Source of the DNA: Gracilaria gracilis
Taxonomy: Eukaryota; Rhodophyta; Florideophyceae; Gracilariales; Gracilariaceae
DNA: 64,000 nt
Direction of reading: 5' to 3'
Assembly (NCBI GenBank): GCA_030374805.1
Contig: JARGSG010000200.1
Coordinates: 186,001-250,000 of the forward strand
The position numbers were made by a program, and so were the translations under genes. The notes below the pieces were generated by a model. That model was not told where the DNA came from, ran no database searches, and worked only from the letters and a program-made list of their open reading frames with translations. Below, piece by piece: positions 38,149 to 50,385 of this stretch. Each line of letters starts with the position of its first letter. Within the stretch, counting starts at the first letter, position 1.

Positions 38149-38517
38149 AATTAGAACTGGGCGTCAGAGGGACAGAACAAAGAAAAACAATGTTGGTTTA
38201 CTACGCGGCGGTAGTGCTTCTGCAGTGAACTCTTTCGTTGCCCCCGATTGTTCGCCGTCTTCGGGGGGCGAGAGGGGTATTTATGCACTTTGTAGATAAC
38301 TACCCCTTGCACATTGTGCGCCCACAAGGGTGAGCACATTGTTAGAATGGTGAGCACCTACAGCCCCACAGAGGTGAGCAGAATGCCAGGCGACCGGTGT
38401 AAATGCCACATATGTGCGCCAATCTTGACTGAAACGCGCATGATTCCACACAAGTACAAATGTACCTCTAACGCGAGGCAGACACCTCTCGAGAACAGTG
38501 CTCACCAAACTCTAACA
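38149..38517 (-). repeat. 5' LTR of Copia-2
   Basis: 369 bases, identical by eye to 33219-33587, with the target duplication AAAGC beyond its outer end. Confidence 0.92.
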
Positions 38518-38522
38518 AAAGC

Positions 38523-39191
38523 ACCACGTCACTGTTGTACAATCATATGTGCAGCAATACTTGGTAGAGAATGCAACAGTAGGTCTTAAACACATGTATT
38601 GAGCATATGCATAAATACTGCATACTGCACAAATCTGAGGCAGTAACCCAGTGCTTGGAACTCGGTGCACATTGCAAAGAATGTTTAAGGACCAAGTAAC
38701 AGAACAACAAGTGTATCATTACCAAAATACAGTGTACATTCCAAAACACGTAACGATTGTGCTAACGATCACAAACTGCGGGGATTAACGGTCTTTTCAT
38801 CCGACTCTAGATCTCTATACTTGGCACCAAGGCGGCTGGTGTTTTGCTACATAACGTCAGAACGGCGCTTTTTAATTCTCTTCTCACCAATGGAAGACAC
38901 CTTGTTCTTCACACAATTGTAGTGCCATCCATCAGTACCTCTAAGTAGATGCCATGTGATGTGCGCGTTTGTAAAAGCTAGCGAGAACATAAACATATTG
39001 TCATATAACTTTTCACCTCAACGATACATAGATTGCATTTAAAACCAAATTTGTGTCATTCTAGCAAAGAAATTCTCGACTATTATACGGTCTGAAGAAA
39101 TTTTCCTATTTTTCTTTTCTTCACTGTGAGTTAATATTTCTTTCGGAGGCTTCTTTTTTGAAAAAACAGCACGCACATTTTCCTGAGCGCC
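38523..39191. other. AT-rich stretch
   Basis: No gene seen. It may hold the 3' end of the DDE-transposase element that follows, but no terminal inverted repeat was recognised. Confidence 0.35.
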
Positions 39192-40130
39192 TTAATATTT
39201 CTTGTCCATCAAATCACCCCCCTGATTATTGTATTCGTCAACTATTGTGCCAGTTTCCAAAATGTGATTGCGACCTTTCTTTTCTCTCTTGTCCAAAAAC
39301 TTTTCATAAGTGTCAGCGTTTTGATGGAACAAATCAACATCTGCAGTAGCCCCAGACACATGAGCGTTTATCAGCACCGCACGTCCGTTTGGCAGTACAG
39401 ATACTTCTGTCTTGAGACCGTACAATTTACGCTTGCCACTGTAGTACTTCTTTTCTTCTGCCAGACTTCCAGACGGACGATACGAATGGTGGAAAATAAC
39501 AGCGGTAGCATATCTGCAGAATTTAAAATATATAAACCCAAGATTTTGACGCAGAATTTTCTTCATACCCCAAAAATCTCCTGGAGAGAGAACAAAATGA
39601 TCGTCAAACCTTAAACTGAAAGTAGTGATGAACGCCGTGATCATCTTCTCGAATGTAGAAGCCGGAAAAAGAAAGGTATGGGCCAGCATATCCCATTTTC
39701 CACCAGATTTAAAGACAATCAAAGTCCTGAAAAATATATATTTTGGCGTTAATGTAATACGACGGCTCCTGCCCGTCTCTCATTCCTCAAGAATAAGCTC
39801 TGACACAGTGTTTCACATAATTCTGAACTCCTTTGAGGAGACGTTTGTCATCTTCATCACTGTTTGCGACCCATTTTGAGCATAAAAAGAGTCGTTTATT
39901 GGGCATGGGCTATCATTATCTTCATCAGAGTCGCAGGAAATGTGCTGATCAGAATATTGTTGAAGGTCAACTTTTTTGTCGTGCTGGATCCCCGTTAGAA
40001 TATCAATGGCTTTGGGGGCATGACGTGGAGAAATGGGTTGCACTTTGGTGTATGTAGTGCTTGCAAAGTAGGGTGAAGAGAGAGGTAGAGCTGAGTACGG
40101 TAAGAGGGAAGGCTGAAAGATCAGATGCAC
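39192..40130 (-). pseudogene. DDE-type transposase gene (DDE_Tnp_4-like), two internal TGA codons
   Basis: One minus-strand frame of 313 codons from the ATG at 40130 to the TAA at 39192, interrupted by TGA at 39813-39815 and 39780-39782. Both TGA codons fall where Trp would fit (I-M-[TGA]-N-T-V and E-E-[TGA]-E-T-G), so each may come from TGG. The C-terminal half shows the Harbinger-like DDE_Tnp_4 pattern: N/Y-R-P-S-G-S, Y-Y-S-G-K-R-K-L-Y-G-L-K, a P-N-G turn and a later G-A-T-A-D. At the place where relatives carry the first catalytic Asp (A-L-D-V), this copy reads A-T-A-V, so it is unlikely to be active. A TATA box lies 77 bases upstream. No terminal repeats were recognised. It is a decayed DNA-transposon gene; a domesticated origin is less likely given the stops. 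Confidence 0.72.
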
Positions 40131-40206
40131 TGGGAACGAAAAATTTGAATACTGAAGGAACAGGTGCGATGAACTTGAGAGGGTGCTTGTTTGCGCAGTG
40201 ATTGTC

Positions 40207-40213
40207 TTTTATA
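40207..40213 (-). promoter_or_regulatory. TATA box of the DDE-transposase gene
   Basis: TATAAAA on the minus strand, 77 bases before the ATG at 40130. Confidence 0.5.
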
Positions 40214-41035
40214 CTGTTTAATGTCCTTCAAACTATGTTTCTCATGATGACAGTATATATTGTTCGAAAGAATTGTTGCTCGACCTCCGGAGAAGGCTTT
40301 GAAATACATGCACAATTCAAATTACCCTCCCAATTCAATTTTAAATTGGTACACACTGTTGTGTACGGTATACAGAAATGTTGTTTCGGAAAATTCTGTC
40401 TTTGCACAGAACATGCCTATATTCTTTTACCTTCTAGAGGGCCGTGATCTCGTCGGACAGGGGAGATAATTGCGCTGTCATTTTGTGGATCAAACGGGCT
40501 AATACGTTGGTGAGAAGTCTCTTTAATCAAAATGGCTTCACTCAGGAGACAACCTCTTGGGCAAGAGCTGGAATTCATGGAGTACGCACAATTTGTTGCT
40601 CATGCACTTGTTCCAAGGTTCGTTCTGGCTCTACTATTCCATGTGACCACACTTACTCCCTTTACATGAGTACCGTCGAGTTCTGCTTAGTGGCAGGAAG
40701 TACAACTCTCTTTTAGAAGAGGTTGATATCATCGCCTTCGAACTCTTAAGTTGTTTGAAATTACACAGCTGTTACTGTGGGTGGCCGATGACAGTATGCA
40801 TACAGTCCTGACTTCGGAAGTTTTTCTTTCATTGTCTCTGGTACATATCCATGAAATACGATGCAAATCTTGTCCTCTTCTACTGGTTGTCGAACTGCCG
40901 ACTTCGACACCCGGCGACATATGAGAAAGGCGCAGTCTGAACGTACAGGAAACTTAAATGACTTCTGGGCAACAACATAGAAGCAATTTATCTTTCCTAC
41001 ATAACCGATGGACTCTTAGCTACGCATGGTTTGAC
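40214..41035. other. Non-genic stretch between transposons
   Basis: No supported gene. Short plus-strand frames (for example 40444-40716) have no recognisable domain. Confidence 0.35.
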
Positions 41036-41040
41036 AGTTC

Positions 41041-41891
41041 CTGTAGTGCAACGCCTTTGGCGGGAAAAGCAAAACAGGCACGAAGATGTTTGGGTTCTTC
41101 CTCTCGGGGAGGTAGCACAGCGAACGGAGCACACCGGGAATGAAACGATTAGCCGGGTGTAAACCGAGGTCAAACCGTCATGACGAGCGTCGGAGTGTAC
41201 AGTGCGGACCGGGTACCGTGCAGGGACACGTACGAAGATGGTCTCAAGACTGAGTCTCGTAAGAGTGGAACGGCGACGACACGATGTCGGACGGCGAGCC
41301 ACGTGAGAGTGAGCAGTAGAACAAACCCAAAAAGGGGCAAAAAGGTCCACAAGAGTGGGGATAGGTGCGCAACACACAAACGAAACCCAATACTAAGGCG
41401 AGTATACGACAGTAGTCGGTACGACACACACACGCAATGGTAATACTCTAAGCGCCACAAGGGTGGGTAACTATACGTGAACAACGCGGTCGGCACTCTA
41501 CTTGGAGGTGAACAGTCCGCAAAGGCGTGATAGCTAGAGCCAGGAAGCCCTCGCTTGACAAGGGTTATTTAGTGAGGGAGCATAGCTCAACCTAATAACT
41601 AGTGGGCTCAGCGCGGCTCCTGACAGTGGGCGCGCCGGCCAAATAAAGTACCGAATATATCTAGTGAATACAGCAATGCTGGTGGCATCGCCTCCTGGGT
41701 ATCCGTGCAACACCTCTCCCCGTCACGCCAGCTGGGCGGTAGCTCAGGCCGTGCATCCCACGTGTACAATCTCGGAAACCGTCTGAGCGCAACACCCCGC
41801 CAGCGGCGGTACAGCTCACATAACGACTCTACGCATCAATGCGGAAAATTCACTAAGTTCTCAAAACCTCCTCTTACGAGTGTTGTTCTTC
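41041..41891 (-). repeat. 3' LTR of Gypsy-C
   Basis: 851 bases, matching 50386-51237 in direct orientation with many differences. The terminal base is not the same in the two copies, so the edge is good to about one base. Confidence 0.85.
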
Positions 41892-43890
41892 TTATCCCCC
41901 TCCTTAAGAGCGAAAACAACCCTGAGATGGCGGGTCGAGCTCCGAACGTCGGGCGTAAAAGCGCAATCACGAGTACCTCGGATGCCCTCTTGTCTTACAA
42001 AGGCCAAGGCGCACCACCTTCTCAACACTGCACTCGCTCCTGCGACGACCTCTACTGTTCTTAACAGCTCTTCTCTCGCTCTCGAGCTCCAACGAATCAA
42101 CCCCCTCCGACTCCTCGGGTTTCACGCTCAATAAGCGGTCAGCAACCTAACCAGGGATTCTTCACGGGTTTCCGGTCAGCTCCTCTTCCGCAGAGCGGCA
42201 ACGCCTCGGGCGCATCTCAGTCGAACAACGCCGGCGGCGGACACATTCACCCTGTTGGACAGGTGACTCAGGGGCATGTCATGCGAGCGATGCCGTGGCA
42301 GATCTGCGACCAACTGGTCGGGGAGAATCCGCGTCTCAACGCGGCAGCCTTCCGTAGCGCTCCGTGGTTCCACCCAACAGCCGTTTTCAACGAAACACTC
42401 ATCGCGTCATATGTCGACCTAAATGATCGCCTTCTCGGTAACCTACCGTGGGTTGTCAACACCTCGTGGGATTGGCGACGACGCATTGCCGTTCCGCCCA
42501 ACGCGGTGCTGAGGCGCTCCGGCGAATCGCTGGCTTCCGCTCAGGCGGCATTGATACGTCTTGGATATGCGTGGCAAGGCCGGGCGAACTTCGAGTTCCC
42601 AGTCCCTGATAACATCAGCTTTGATCTCCAGTTGTACCGTACGCAAGGCGAGATTTCGTATTGCGACCGCCTGGCGGGAATCGAAAAATAATCTTGGCGA
42701 GGAAGACCTCCTGTACGCCAAGCGGCGGTGGGTTGAATCTATCCTCTCCTCCAAGCAGAGTTCCGATATCTTCGCCGGAAATCCCGTTCGAGGTGGTTGC
42801 AGAACTTCATCCACGATGAGAGGCGCGCACGTTCCCGATTCGGGTTCTCGTCCCGTGTCAGAATACGGAGATTAATCGCATCCGCCATTGCCACCGGCAG
42901 AGACGTTACGTTCCTATTCCGAAATGGTGGGCCGTGGTTGAAGTATGCCAGGGGTGCTACAATGAGCTCCCCCCTGTCATCTCCTACCTCAGCTCCTACC
43001 TTATCGAGGATCCGTATTTCGGACTGTGGTTTGTGGTGCTCACCAAATGGGCAGTCCGCACAGCGGCCTTTCTCCTATGGGAGGCTTACGACCGGTATCG
43101 ACTGTGGTATATCCCGCCGCGCCTGCGCGCGCCCATCCGGGAACTTGACCAACGAATCCCTCTTGGAGGTGAAAACAACGCCGAAGAAGTTTGTGATTTG
43201 CTCGATATGATCGACCGTGTGGATTGAGCTAGTGTGCCCTTCGCTCAAAGCGGACGCGGCCATGAGGATGGGGGTTTCGACCGGTCTCCGGGACGACGCA
43301 CTCCATTGGAGGGTGACTTCATCTTCTCCAACTCATGGGAGTTGCAATAGATAACCGCTACTGAGGCGGCTGCGCTCCTGATGGCTCCGCGATATTTCCC
43401 TAATGGGCCTCCAGGTTGCTTCGTCGACGCGGACGACTCTACAATGTCTACGGCGGTGACGACGACCAGATGATGGACGACGAGCCCTACATTGAGTCGA
43501 GTGACGAGGTCATGGGGATCCAGCCTTCCACTACGGAGGCGAACAACGGGTCGAACGACGCGGCGGCGCCGGTGTCGAAGAACACGGTGCGCCGAACCCT
43601 TCAGGGGTGGCTGCGGTTGTGTCAACTCTACCGGAGGAACCGGAGGTGATCTAGGAACCGGCGGCTCTTTCAGGTGGGAGTGCTAACGAAGCCGCGGTCA
43701 TCGCGCAGTTCCTCCGCAGAGTGAGCTTGTCCGCGAATGTCGAGGGTGGCAACATCGACTCGATGCGAGACGCCCTTGCGGCACGGCTTGCTGGCGGATC
43801 CAATCCCAGTAATGGGGAAAGCGGCGACGGTGCTCCAGGTAGCTCCAACCAGGGAGCTGGGATCTACTCTTCTCTTCCTCATGATTTCAG
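41892..43890 (+). other. Opposite-strand coding-like region inside Gypsy-C
   Basis: Between pol and the 3' LTR the plus strand holds several adjoining frames, such as 42263-42691, 42934-43227 and 43416-43649, with protein-like composition, while the minus strand has nothing comparable. One piece has a hydrophobic stretch (LWFVVLTKWAVRTAAFLLW). The rest is Arg/Pro/Asn-rich and acidic. No family is recognised. Some large plant Gypsy elements carry an extra antisense gene in this position. The region is broken. Confidence 0.55.
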
Positions 43891-46800
43891 CTAAGCGGTG
43901 GTGACGTAGGGACTAGCCTTGGTGGCCAATAAACCTACTTCCGTGTAAAACGTTTTGTTTCCTTTCAAAAGTGTTCCTTCCTCTTCTTGCTTCCAGTTCT
44001 CCTGCTCTGCTTCAACTTCCTCCCCTTCGGGCGCACTATCGCACTGGGTCTTGTCGATTGTAGCCGGGAGTCCCGTGAGAGTACGCCAATGGTGCTGCAC
44101 CACTTTAGATTGTGGGAGATGCTCAATGAGCTCGTCCGAGTCAGCCTCGGGTGGAAAGCCGTACCAACGGACGAGATACTGTATGTACCTCATCGGGTGG
44201 TAAGAATGCTCCACGATGTGGTCAACTATAAACTGGTGCAAACACCATGCGGTCGCAGGAGATGCGTTCATGATTTTGATCCATCTCGACAACGACAGTG
44301 TCGGGTTCAACCACAATCGTCTTGAACGGTCCGTCCGCAACGGGTCAGGGTTTGTGGCGCTTCTCCTTGCCTGGGTTCCAGTACTCCTTACGGATGAAAA
44401 CATAATCTCCTGCTTTAAGGGTCGGCTGCTTGCTTGGTGCTCGCGTGTCGAAATCACGCTTATAGACGGCTTGTGAGCGCGACATTGACCGTCGTGCGGC
44501 GGGGACCAGCTGTGAGAGCCAGGTCTTCCAGTCGTCACGATATCTCTTTTTAGAAGAAAACTGATCCAGCGTAGGCTGTGTTTCGAGTGCCACAGGTGGT
44601 GGAGTACGAGAAAGAACCAGTTCAAATGGAGTAAGCCCCGCTGTACGGTGTACCTGAGTACTATACACAAAAGTTGGCGCATCGGTGAACAAGTCCCATG
44701 TACTGGGGTGATCAGCTACGTATGAACGGAGAGCGGCCAACAGTGTCCGGGTAAAACTTTCAGCCTGCCCATTCCACTGGGGGTGGTAGGTGGTCGTTAA
44801 GAGATTCTTAACGTCCAGAATTCTGCTAACATGCCCAAAAATCGTGAGACGAGCTGTTCCCCGTTATCGAAGAGTAGGTCAACCGGCGGACCGTAGACAA
44901 ATGCCTAGTGAGTTACAAAGGCTTGCGCCACCGCAAACGACGAGATTCTGCGTAACGGCACAGTACGGACAAGTTTCGAAAAACGGTCAGTTACTACGAG
45001 TGAGAACTTATTGCGCCGCTTAGTAGGGAGAAACGGGCCGAGGATGTCGATAGCTACGAACTCGAGCGGCGCCCTTGCAAAGAACAGCTTCAACTTCGTC
45101 ATATGGCGGCAGAGCTTGACGCAATTCAGAGCGCACTCGGGACAGAACCGCACAGTTGCGTAACGGTCTACATCCATGGCTGGCCAATAAAACCTCCTGT
45201 GGAGTGTAAGGTAAAGCTTCCTTCCACTGACATGGCCACTCACCTTGGCGTAGTGCGATAATCGTAGTACTCTCGACTGTAAGGCGTGTGGTACCACTAT
45301 CTGTGGAGATCCGGTCACCGTGCGAACGAGATATCCAACATCATTCTCCTGAAAAGGGAGGTTAGCTCCTCCATTGAGTTATGCCCGAATCTTCGTGCAA
45401 TAAGGATCTCTGTACTGTTCTCCAATCATCTCTTCCGTCTTGACGGGCACAAAGTTCCCTAGTGAGGGTTTATCTGGTTGGCTGGTAGCGAGTAACTCAT
45501 CCAGTTCCTGGTCCAACTCCGTATCATCGGGCCCGCCCTCTTCTACGTCCTTTTCTTCGCACAGCGAGGTTTATTTCACTGTAAAACAGGGAATCTCCTC
45601 GTCATCGACGCCTAGAGCCTCCCTTGTGGTGGATAACCGCAAAAGCCCGTCTGTCTGCTTGTTGTTGACGCCTTTCTTGTAGGTGACGCCAAATTCGAAC
45701 TCAGCAAGGCGCAGCCTCCACCGCATTAAGCGGCCAGAAGGTTCCGATATGGATAGTAGCCATCGTAACGATGAGTGATCCGTTTAAACGGTGAAGTGCG
45801 CGCCCATTAGGTAGGGGTATAGCGTACATAGCGCCCACACCACGGCGAGGCATTCCATCTCCGAAACGGAGTAATTCTTCTCATGCACGTTCAACGAACG
45901 GGACCAGTATCCAATTGACTTGCGTTCCCCCTCTGAGGTGGTCTCAAACAAAGCACAACCAACCTGATAGTCACTCGAATCCGTATCAACGGTGTAGATA
46001 AGTCCCGGCTTCGGCAGCGATAGAATCGGTGCTGAAGTAATTGCCTCTATGAGAGAGTTGAAGGCTCCCGTCCGAACGGCTGTGAAGGGCTCCAGCCTCG
46101 GCAGTTGTCTTTTCCGCAATAGCGCGTTGAGGGGTGCCGCCATATCTGCGAAGTTGGGAATAAACCGTCTCTAGACGTTGACCAATCAGAGAAAGGATCT
46201 CAGTTCGGTTTGCGTCTGGGGTTCGGTTGCCTGCTTCGGCGACTTCACTCAAGCTTCTTCGATTATGACTCGTTCAGGAAGGATTATGTGACCCAGATAC
46301 TTGACAGTATCCGTGAAGAATTCGAATTTCCTTAGCTTGAGCGTTATTTCGGCGTCCCGTAAGGTAGCCATTATATCCCTAACATGGGTGAGGTGATCAA
46401 TAAGATTATCTGAGAAGACGATGATGTCGTCGAGGTAGACGAGATACGTACTCCATTTGAAGTGGGCCAGTATAATATCAATAGCACGCTGAAAAGTAGC
46501 GAAAGCGTTGGTCAAACCAAAGGGCATCCGTTTAAAACGGTAGAGACCAGAATGACGGACAAAGGCAGTCTTGTCACGGTCCTGTTCTCTGACCGGAACC
46601 TGTCAGTATCCCTAATTAGCATCTTATGCCGTGAATACGGTCTCGTTTCCGATTGAATGGATGTATTCTTCCATACATGGGATTGGGTATACGTCCCTGA
46701 CGGTGACAGCGTTCAGCCGACGGTAGTCGATGGAAAAACGCCAGGAACCATCCGGTTTCGGTGCCAGCACAACTGGAGATGCCCAAGGCGAATGTGCCAG

Positions 46801-47837
46801 TTCAATGACCCCTGAGCGGAGCATTTTATCCACTTGGAACTGCTCTTCTTCTCTAGCTTTAGGCCCTGCCCTGTAGGGGTGTTGGGCTATCGGCCGAGAG
46901 TTCGTGAGCAAATCAATCCGGTGTTCTGTGGCATCTATCCCTCCGAGCGAACCGTCCCACATCGTAATGAAATCACGCAACATCTCACGCAGATTTTCGC
47001 GGTGTGACTCTGGAACATGTCCGAGATCAAGGTCCGTCAACTCCCTCACTGGGTCCAAACGATCACAATTCGTTGCGACGCGATTCTTCTCTGTGTTCAC
47101 AGTAGCGTTTCTCAAGCGACTCGGTGCTTGAGTTTCGACCTCCTCCCCCTCCTTAGAGTGAGCGAGACAGAGGACATTGGCGGCTGTCATCTCCGTCGGT
47201 ACCAACGCAGTTGGGTGAGTCATAACAGAGCCAATGACTTGGTTTCTCACCAGATACTGGGTTGTTTTGCCAAGATTGGCAATCAGAACATAAAACGGGT
47301 TATCCGGTTCCACTTGGACTACAACATTGGCAATGGCAAGAGCTTATTCATCATACAACGACGGCAGTGGTTGGACGATTCGTAATCCGTATTGATTAAC
47401 CGGTACCCATACTTCAGACTCCGGGGGAATGCGAGTGGCGGACGCAACACGAAGCTTCGTGGATTCCCGAGAATTCGGCGGTGCATCCTGCGCTGCAAGG
47501 AGAGGTACGTGCTTCTTGGAGGCCCGCCTCAAAGAACAACGCACAATCGGTACCGACGACCCATCTTCCATTTCCACCCGCCTCTGGCGGGGCCTAACGG
47601 CCTCGACGAAGCGGTCGCAAAGTCACAACCCAAAATGATTGGGGCAGCCAAGGTCCTGCATACGACAAAGTCGAGCGTCACTAAGCATGAATCCAAGCGG
47701 ATTACCAACTCAACTGTTCCAACCGTTGACACCTGGTTGATACTCGCGTCAGCGACTTCAGGTATCACGCTACCGCGAATCTGTGACCGCAGTGTCGGCG
47801 GTGAAGCCGTCTCCACGATGAAAATTAGGACCAGCAA
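43891..47837 (-). other. Pol region of Gypsy-C
   Basis: Minus-strand pieces of protease (about 47837-47529), reverse transcriptase (about 47313-46249, with the Y-L-D-D block), RNase H (about 46143-45784), integrase (about 45318-44345) and an integrase tail with a chromodomain-like block (about 44300-44000; V-R-W-Y-G-F-P). The order is that of Ty3/Gypsy chromoviruses. Broken in several places. Confidence 0.85.
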
Positions 47838-48119
47838 CTGTATCTAAGACCGTGAGAAATCGCACCATGAACTGGAGTGGAAAGCCAACGTCTGCATACA
47901 CCTCGTTATTGCGTTTGGCCATCACCATAACTCTATCTAGGAACCGGTTATTTCTTGCCTGTATCCACAGACGACGCAGAACACAAAGGTGTTCCGAGTT
48001 CACGTCTTCGACGGCCTGCTTCCTCGAGAGGATTCGGACCGGGGAGCGACGCAGGGACGCCTCAGGCGCCTTCAGACTCAACTCTGAGGGCGCCTCTCCA
48101 AGAGAGGAGACTCCCAAAA

Positions 48120-50236
48120 CTAGTTTTTCTGGGCGTGTTCCGCCGGAGGCGGCTGCTCAGAAATCTGAACAATCGGAGCCGGCACTGCCGTGGCCGAGGA
48201 TTTCGCAGCTCGTTCCATAACGACACGAGGGTGTGAGGCCACCATGTTTTGGGCAATCGGAGCCGCAATGTTGCGTGGAATGTCCATCTTTACGCGGATG
48301 TACGATGCCATCGGGACCGAGGACTTCTCCTCAGACGAGAGGGCTTCATAATTCGCGACGACGTGAGCCCATTCACGCATGGTTAAAACGCACTGCGGTG
48401 AAGTATGCCCTCGAGAGTAACAGAGGTGACAAATTAATCCACAAGGAGCGTTGGCATTCCGAGCGTTCGGGAATCGTGCCGCCGAGCGCAAATACTGCCA
48501 GCCAGGCCGCGAGCGGAGAGTTCCGCCGTTCTCATACGAGATACGAGGTAGGCAAACACGCTGTGAGTCTGCATATAGCAGTGTATCATCTGCGGCCGTT
48601 TGGTACGACGCTTCTGAGGTGGATGGGAGCTCCGTGATTGGTATTGAAAACACGTCACTATAGGCGAACTGGACCTGATCATACTCCCGATTGGAGTGTT
48701 CATCAGCCATCATCGATGGAGACGGGGTTCCCGGTTTTAACATCAACGCTTTAGCGGACTTTGACTGGCTTTGCTGGGGCTCTTGCGTGCAACGCGTCGC
48801 CTTCGGCGTGTGCAAATTGCACGAGTTCCAAATACGTGATATTACGGATCTCTTCCCGACGGCGGATAACCAAGGTCCTTATAGCCGGTTCGAGCCCGTC
48901 GACAAACATTGTACAACGCTCTTGAGGGCAATAAACATTACCACTACGGTGGAACGCCTTATTCAAGCGCACCGAGTAATCGGTTTCTGTTTCGCCAGGG
49001 CGTTGTTTCGTATCTCGCAGAGCGACGATGGCCGACTGGATTGCAGAGCCAGTGACATAGGACCTCAAAAGGTACTGAAGTGCTTCGGGCCAGCAGGTAA
49101 CCCCTCCTTCGGAGGCACGTGACGAGCCTCTTACAGAGTTGTATTGATCCTCTGCCAGTCCATGCAGGAAATAGGGCAACGCGATAAACGACTGTCTCTC
49201 ATTCATCCCCAGGATGTCTGCTTCCGCTACAAAGCGTGCAAGGAAATCCGACACCAAAATGGGGTCCTCACCTGAGAACAGTTGGTTGCAAAGTGAGAGC
49301 TGCATTCGCTTGATGCAGTCCTTAACTTTTCCGGTTCCCTGAGGGGTTCAATACAAAGAGAAGTTCTCCAAACGGTAATACCGATACGACAACAGCTTCT
49401 TATAAAGAGAGTTAGTAGGCTTCAACTCTTTCAATCCAGAGTGCTTCCTCCCCTTCGTGCGGGCGCGGATCACATCTTGGGTGGCCAATGGCCGCTTTGA
49501 GCGAGATGAACACTGACGAGGGGCGTCTTCTACCGACGATTCGGACGTGTCCGTCCCGGAAGACCCGCGAGAAGACCGTGAAGAAACTGAAGAGTCAGAA
49601 TCATATTCCTTTCGCTATTTGACTGCCTTGGAATTCCTGGCCTTCTCACCCCGATAAGAGACAGCGGCTGGCTCTGCCAAAGGGTTAGCTCTAACAAGAA
49701 CAGTCTGTTTGATCGTCTCCAGACGGCTGCGGAGGCGAGTGAAATTCTCAGCCACGTCCTCACCGACGAGAGATTGTCCTCCAAAAGCCTCGAGAAGAGA
49801 GTTGACATCACCAAGCAATGCGCGGAGATCCTCAGAAACAGTCGGCAAAGCAGCATCCTCCGCCTTATTTCAAAGAGAAGAAAGCTCCTTAGCAATGGTA
49901 GCGTTGGCAGCCCGCAATGAACGGAACTGCTCTTCCACAGTTAAGTGGGGTGTTATTGGCAGTAGGTCTCAAAGGCGCCTCCGGAATGGGAGCTACGGAA
50001 GGCGCCGTACCCCCTACGATAGAGGCGGGACCAGCAACGGCAGGAGCCGGACCATCACCTCGACGAGGGTTAATCAACGACATGAGCGAAGGTTTAGAGA
50101 TTGTCGGAGCGACATCGGCAACGGGTACCCTTTCATAACGGGACCGTGAACTGATCGGGATCCGCGAGGGAAGCGAAAGATCCGTTCGCCCATTCTGACT
50201 GCGCGTCCTCGGACGTTCCGATGACGACATAATCAA
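48120..50236 (-). other. Gag region of Gypsy-C
   Basis: Minus-strand pieces of gag. The capsid-like part is at about 49305-48751 and a zinc knuckle (C-x2-C-x4-H-x4-C type, around 48430) lies toward the 3' side. Ser/Arg-rich N-terminal pieces are at about 50236-49530. Broken in several places. Confidence 0.75.
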
Positions 50237-50385
50237 AACAACCGTTTACCGAGATAACCGACAGCCAATTGGCTGTGACTTCCAATAAACATCCTAAAGG
50301 AGACAAAAGATACGAGTGAGGTCTCGAGAATGAACCGAACTTCGGAATCAATCCAAAAGCACGACTTCTAAGTCGGAAGACCACT

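Larger units (their letters stand above)
33219..38517 (-). mobile_element. Copia LTR retrotransposon, whole and young (Copia-2)
   Basis: Minus-strand element with two 369-base LTRs that look identical, a primer-binding site touching the 5' LTR, one long polyprotein frame and the target duplication AAAGC (33214-33218 and 38518-38522). It looks whole and very recent. It belongs to the same group as Copia-1 but is clearly a different family: the LTRs are unrelated, while the polyproteins align throughout. Confidence 0.94.
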
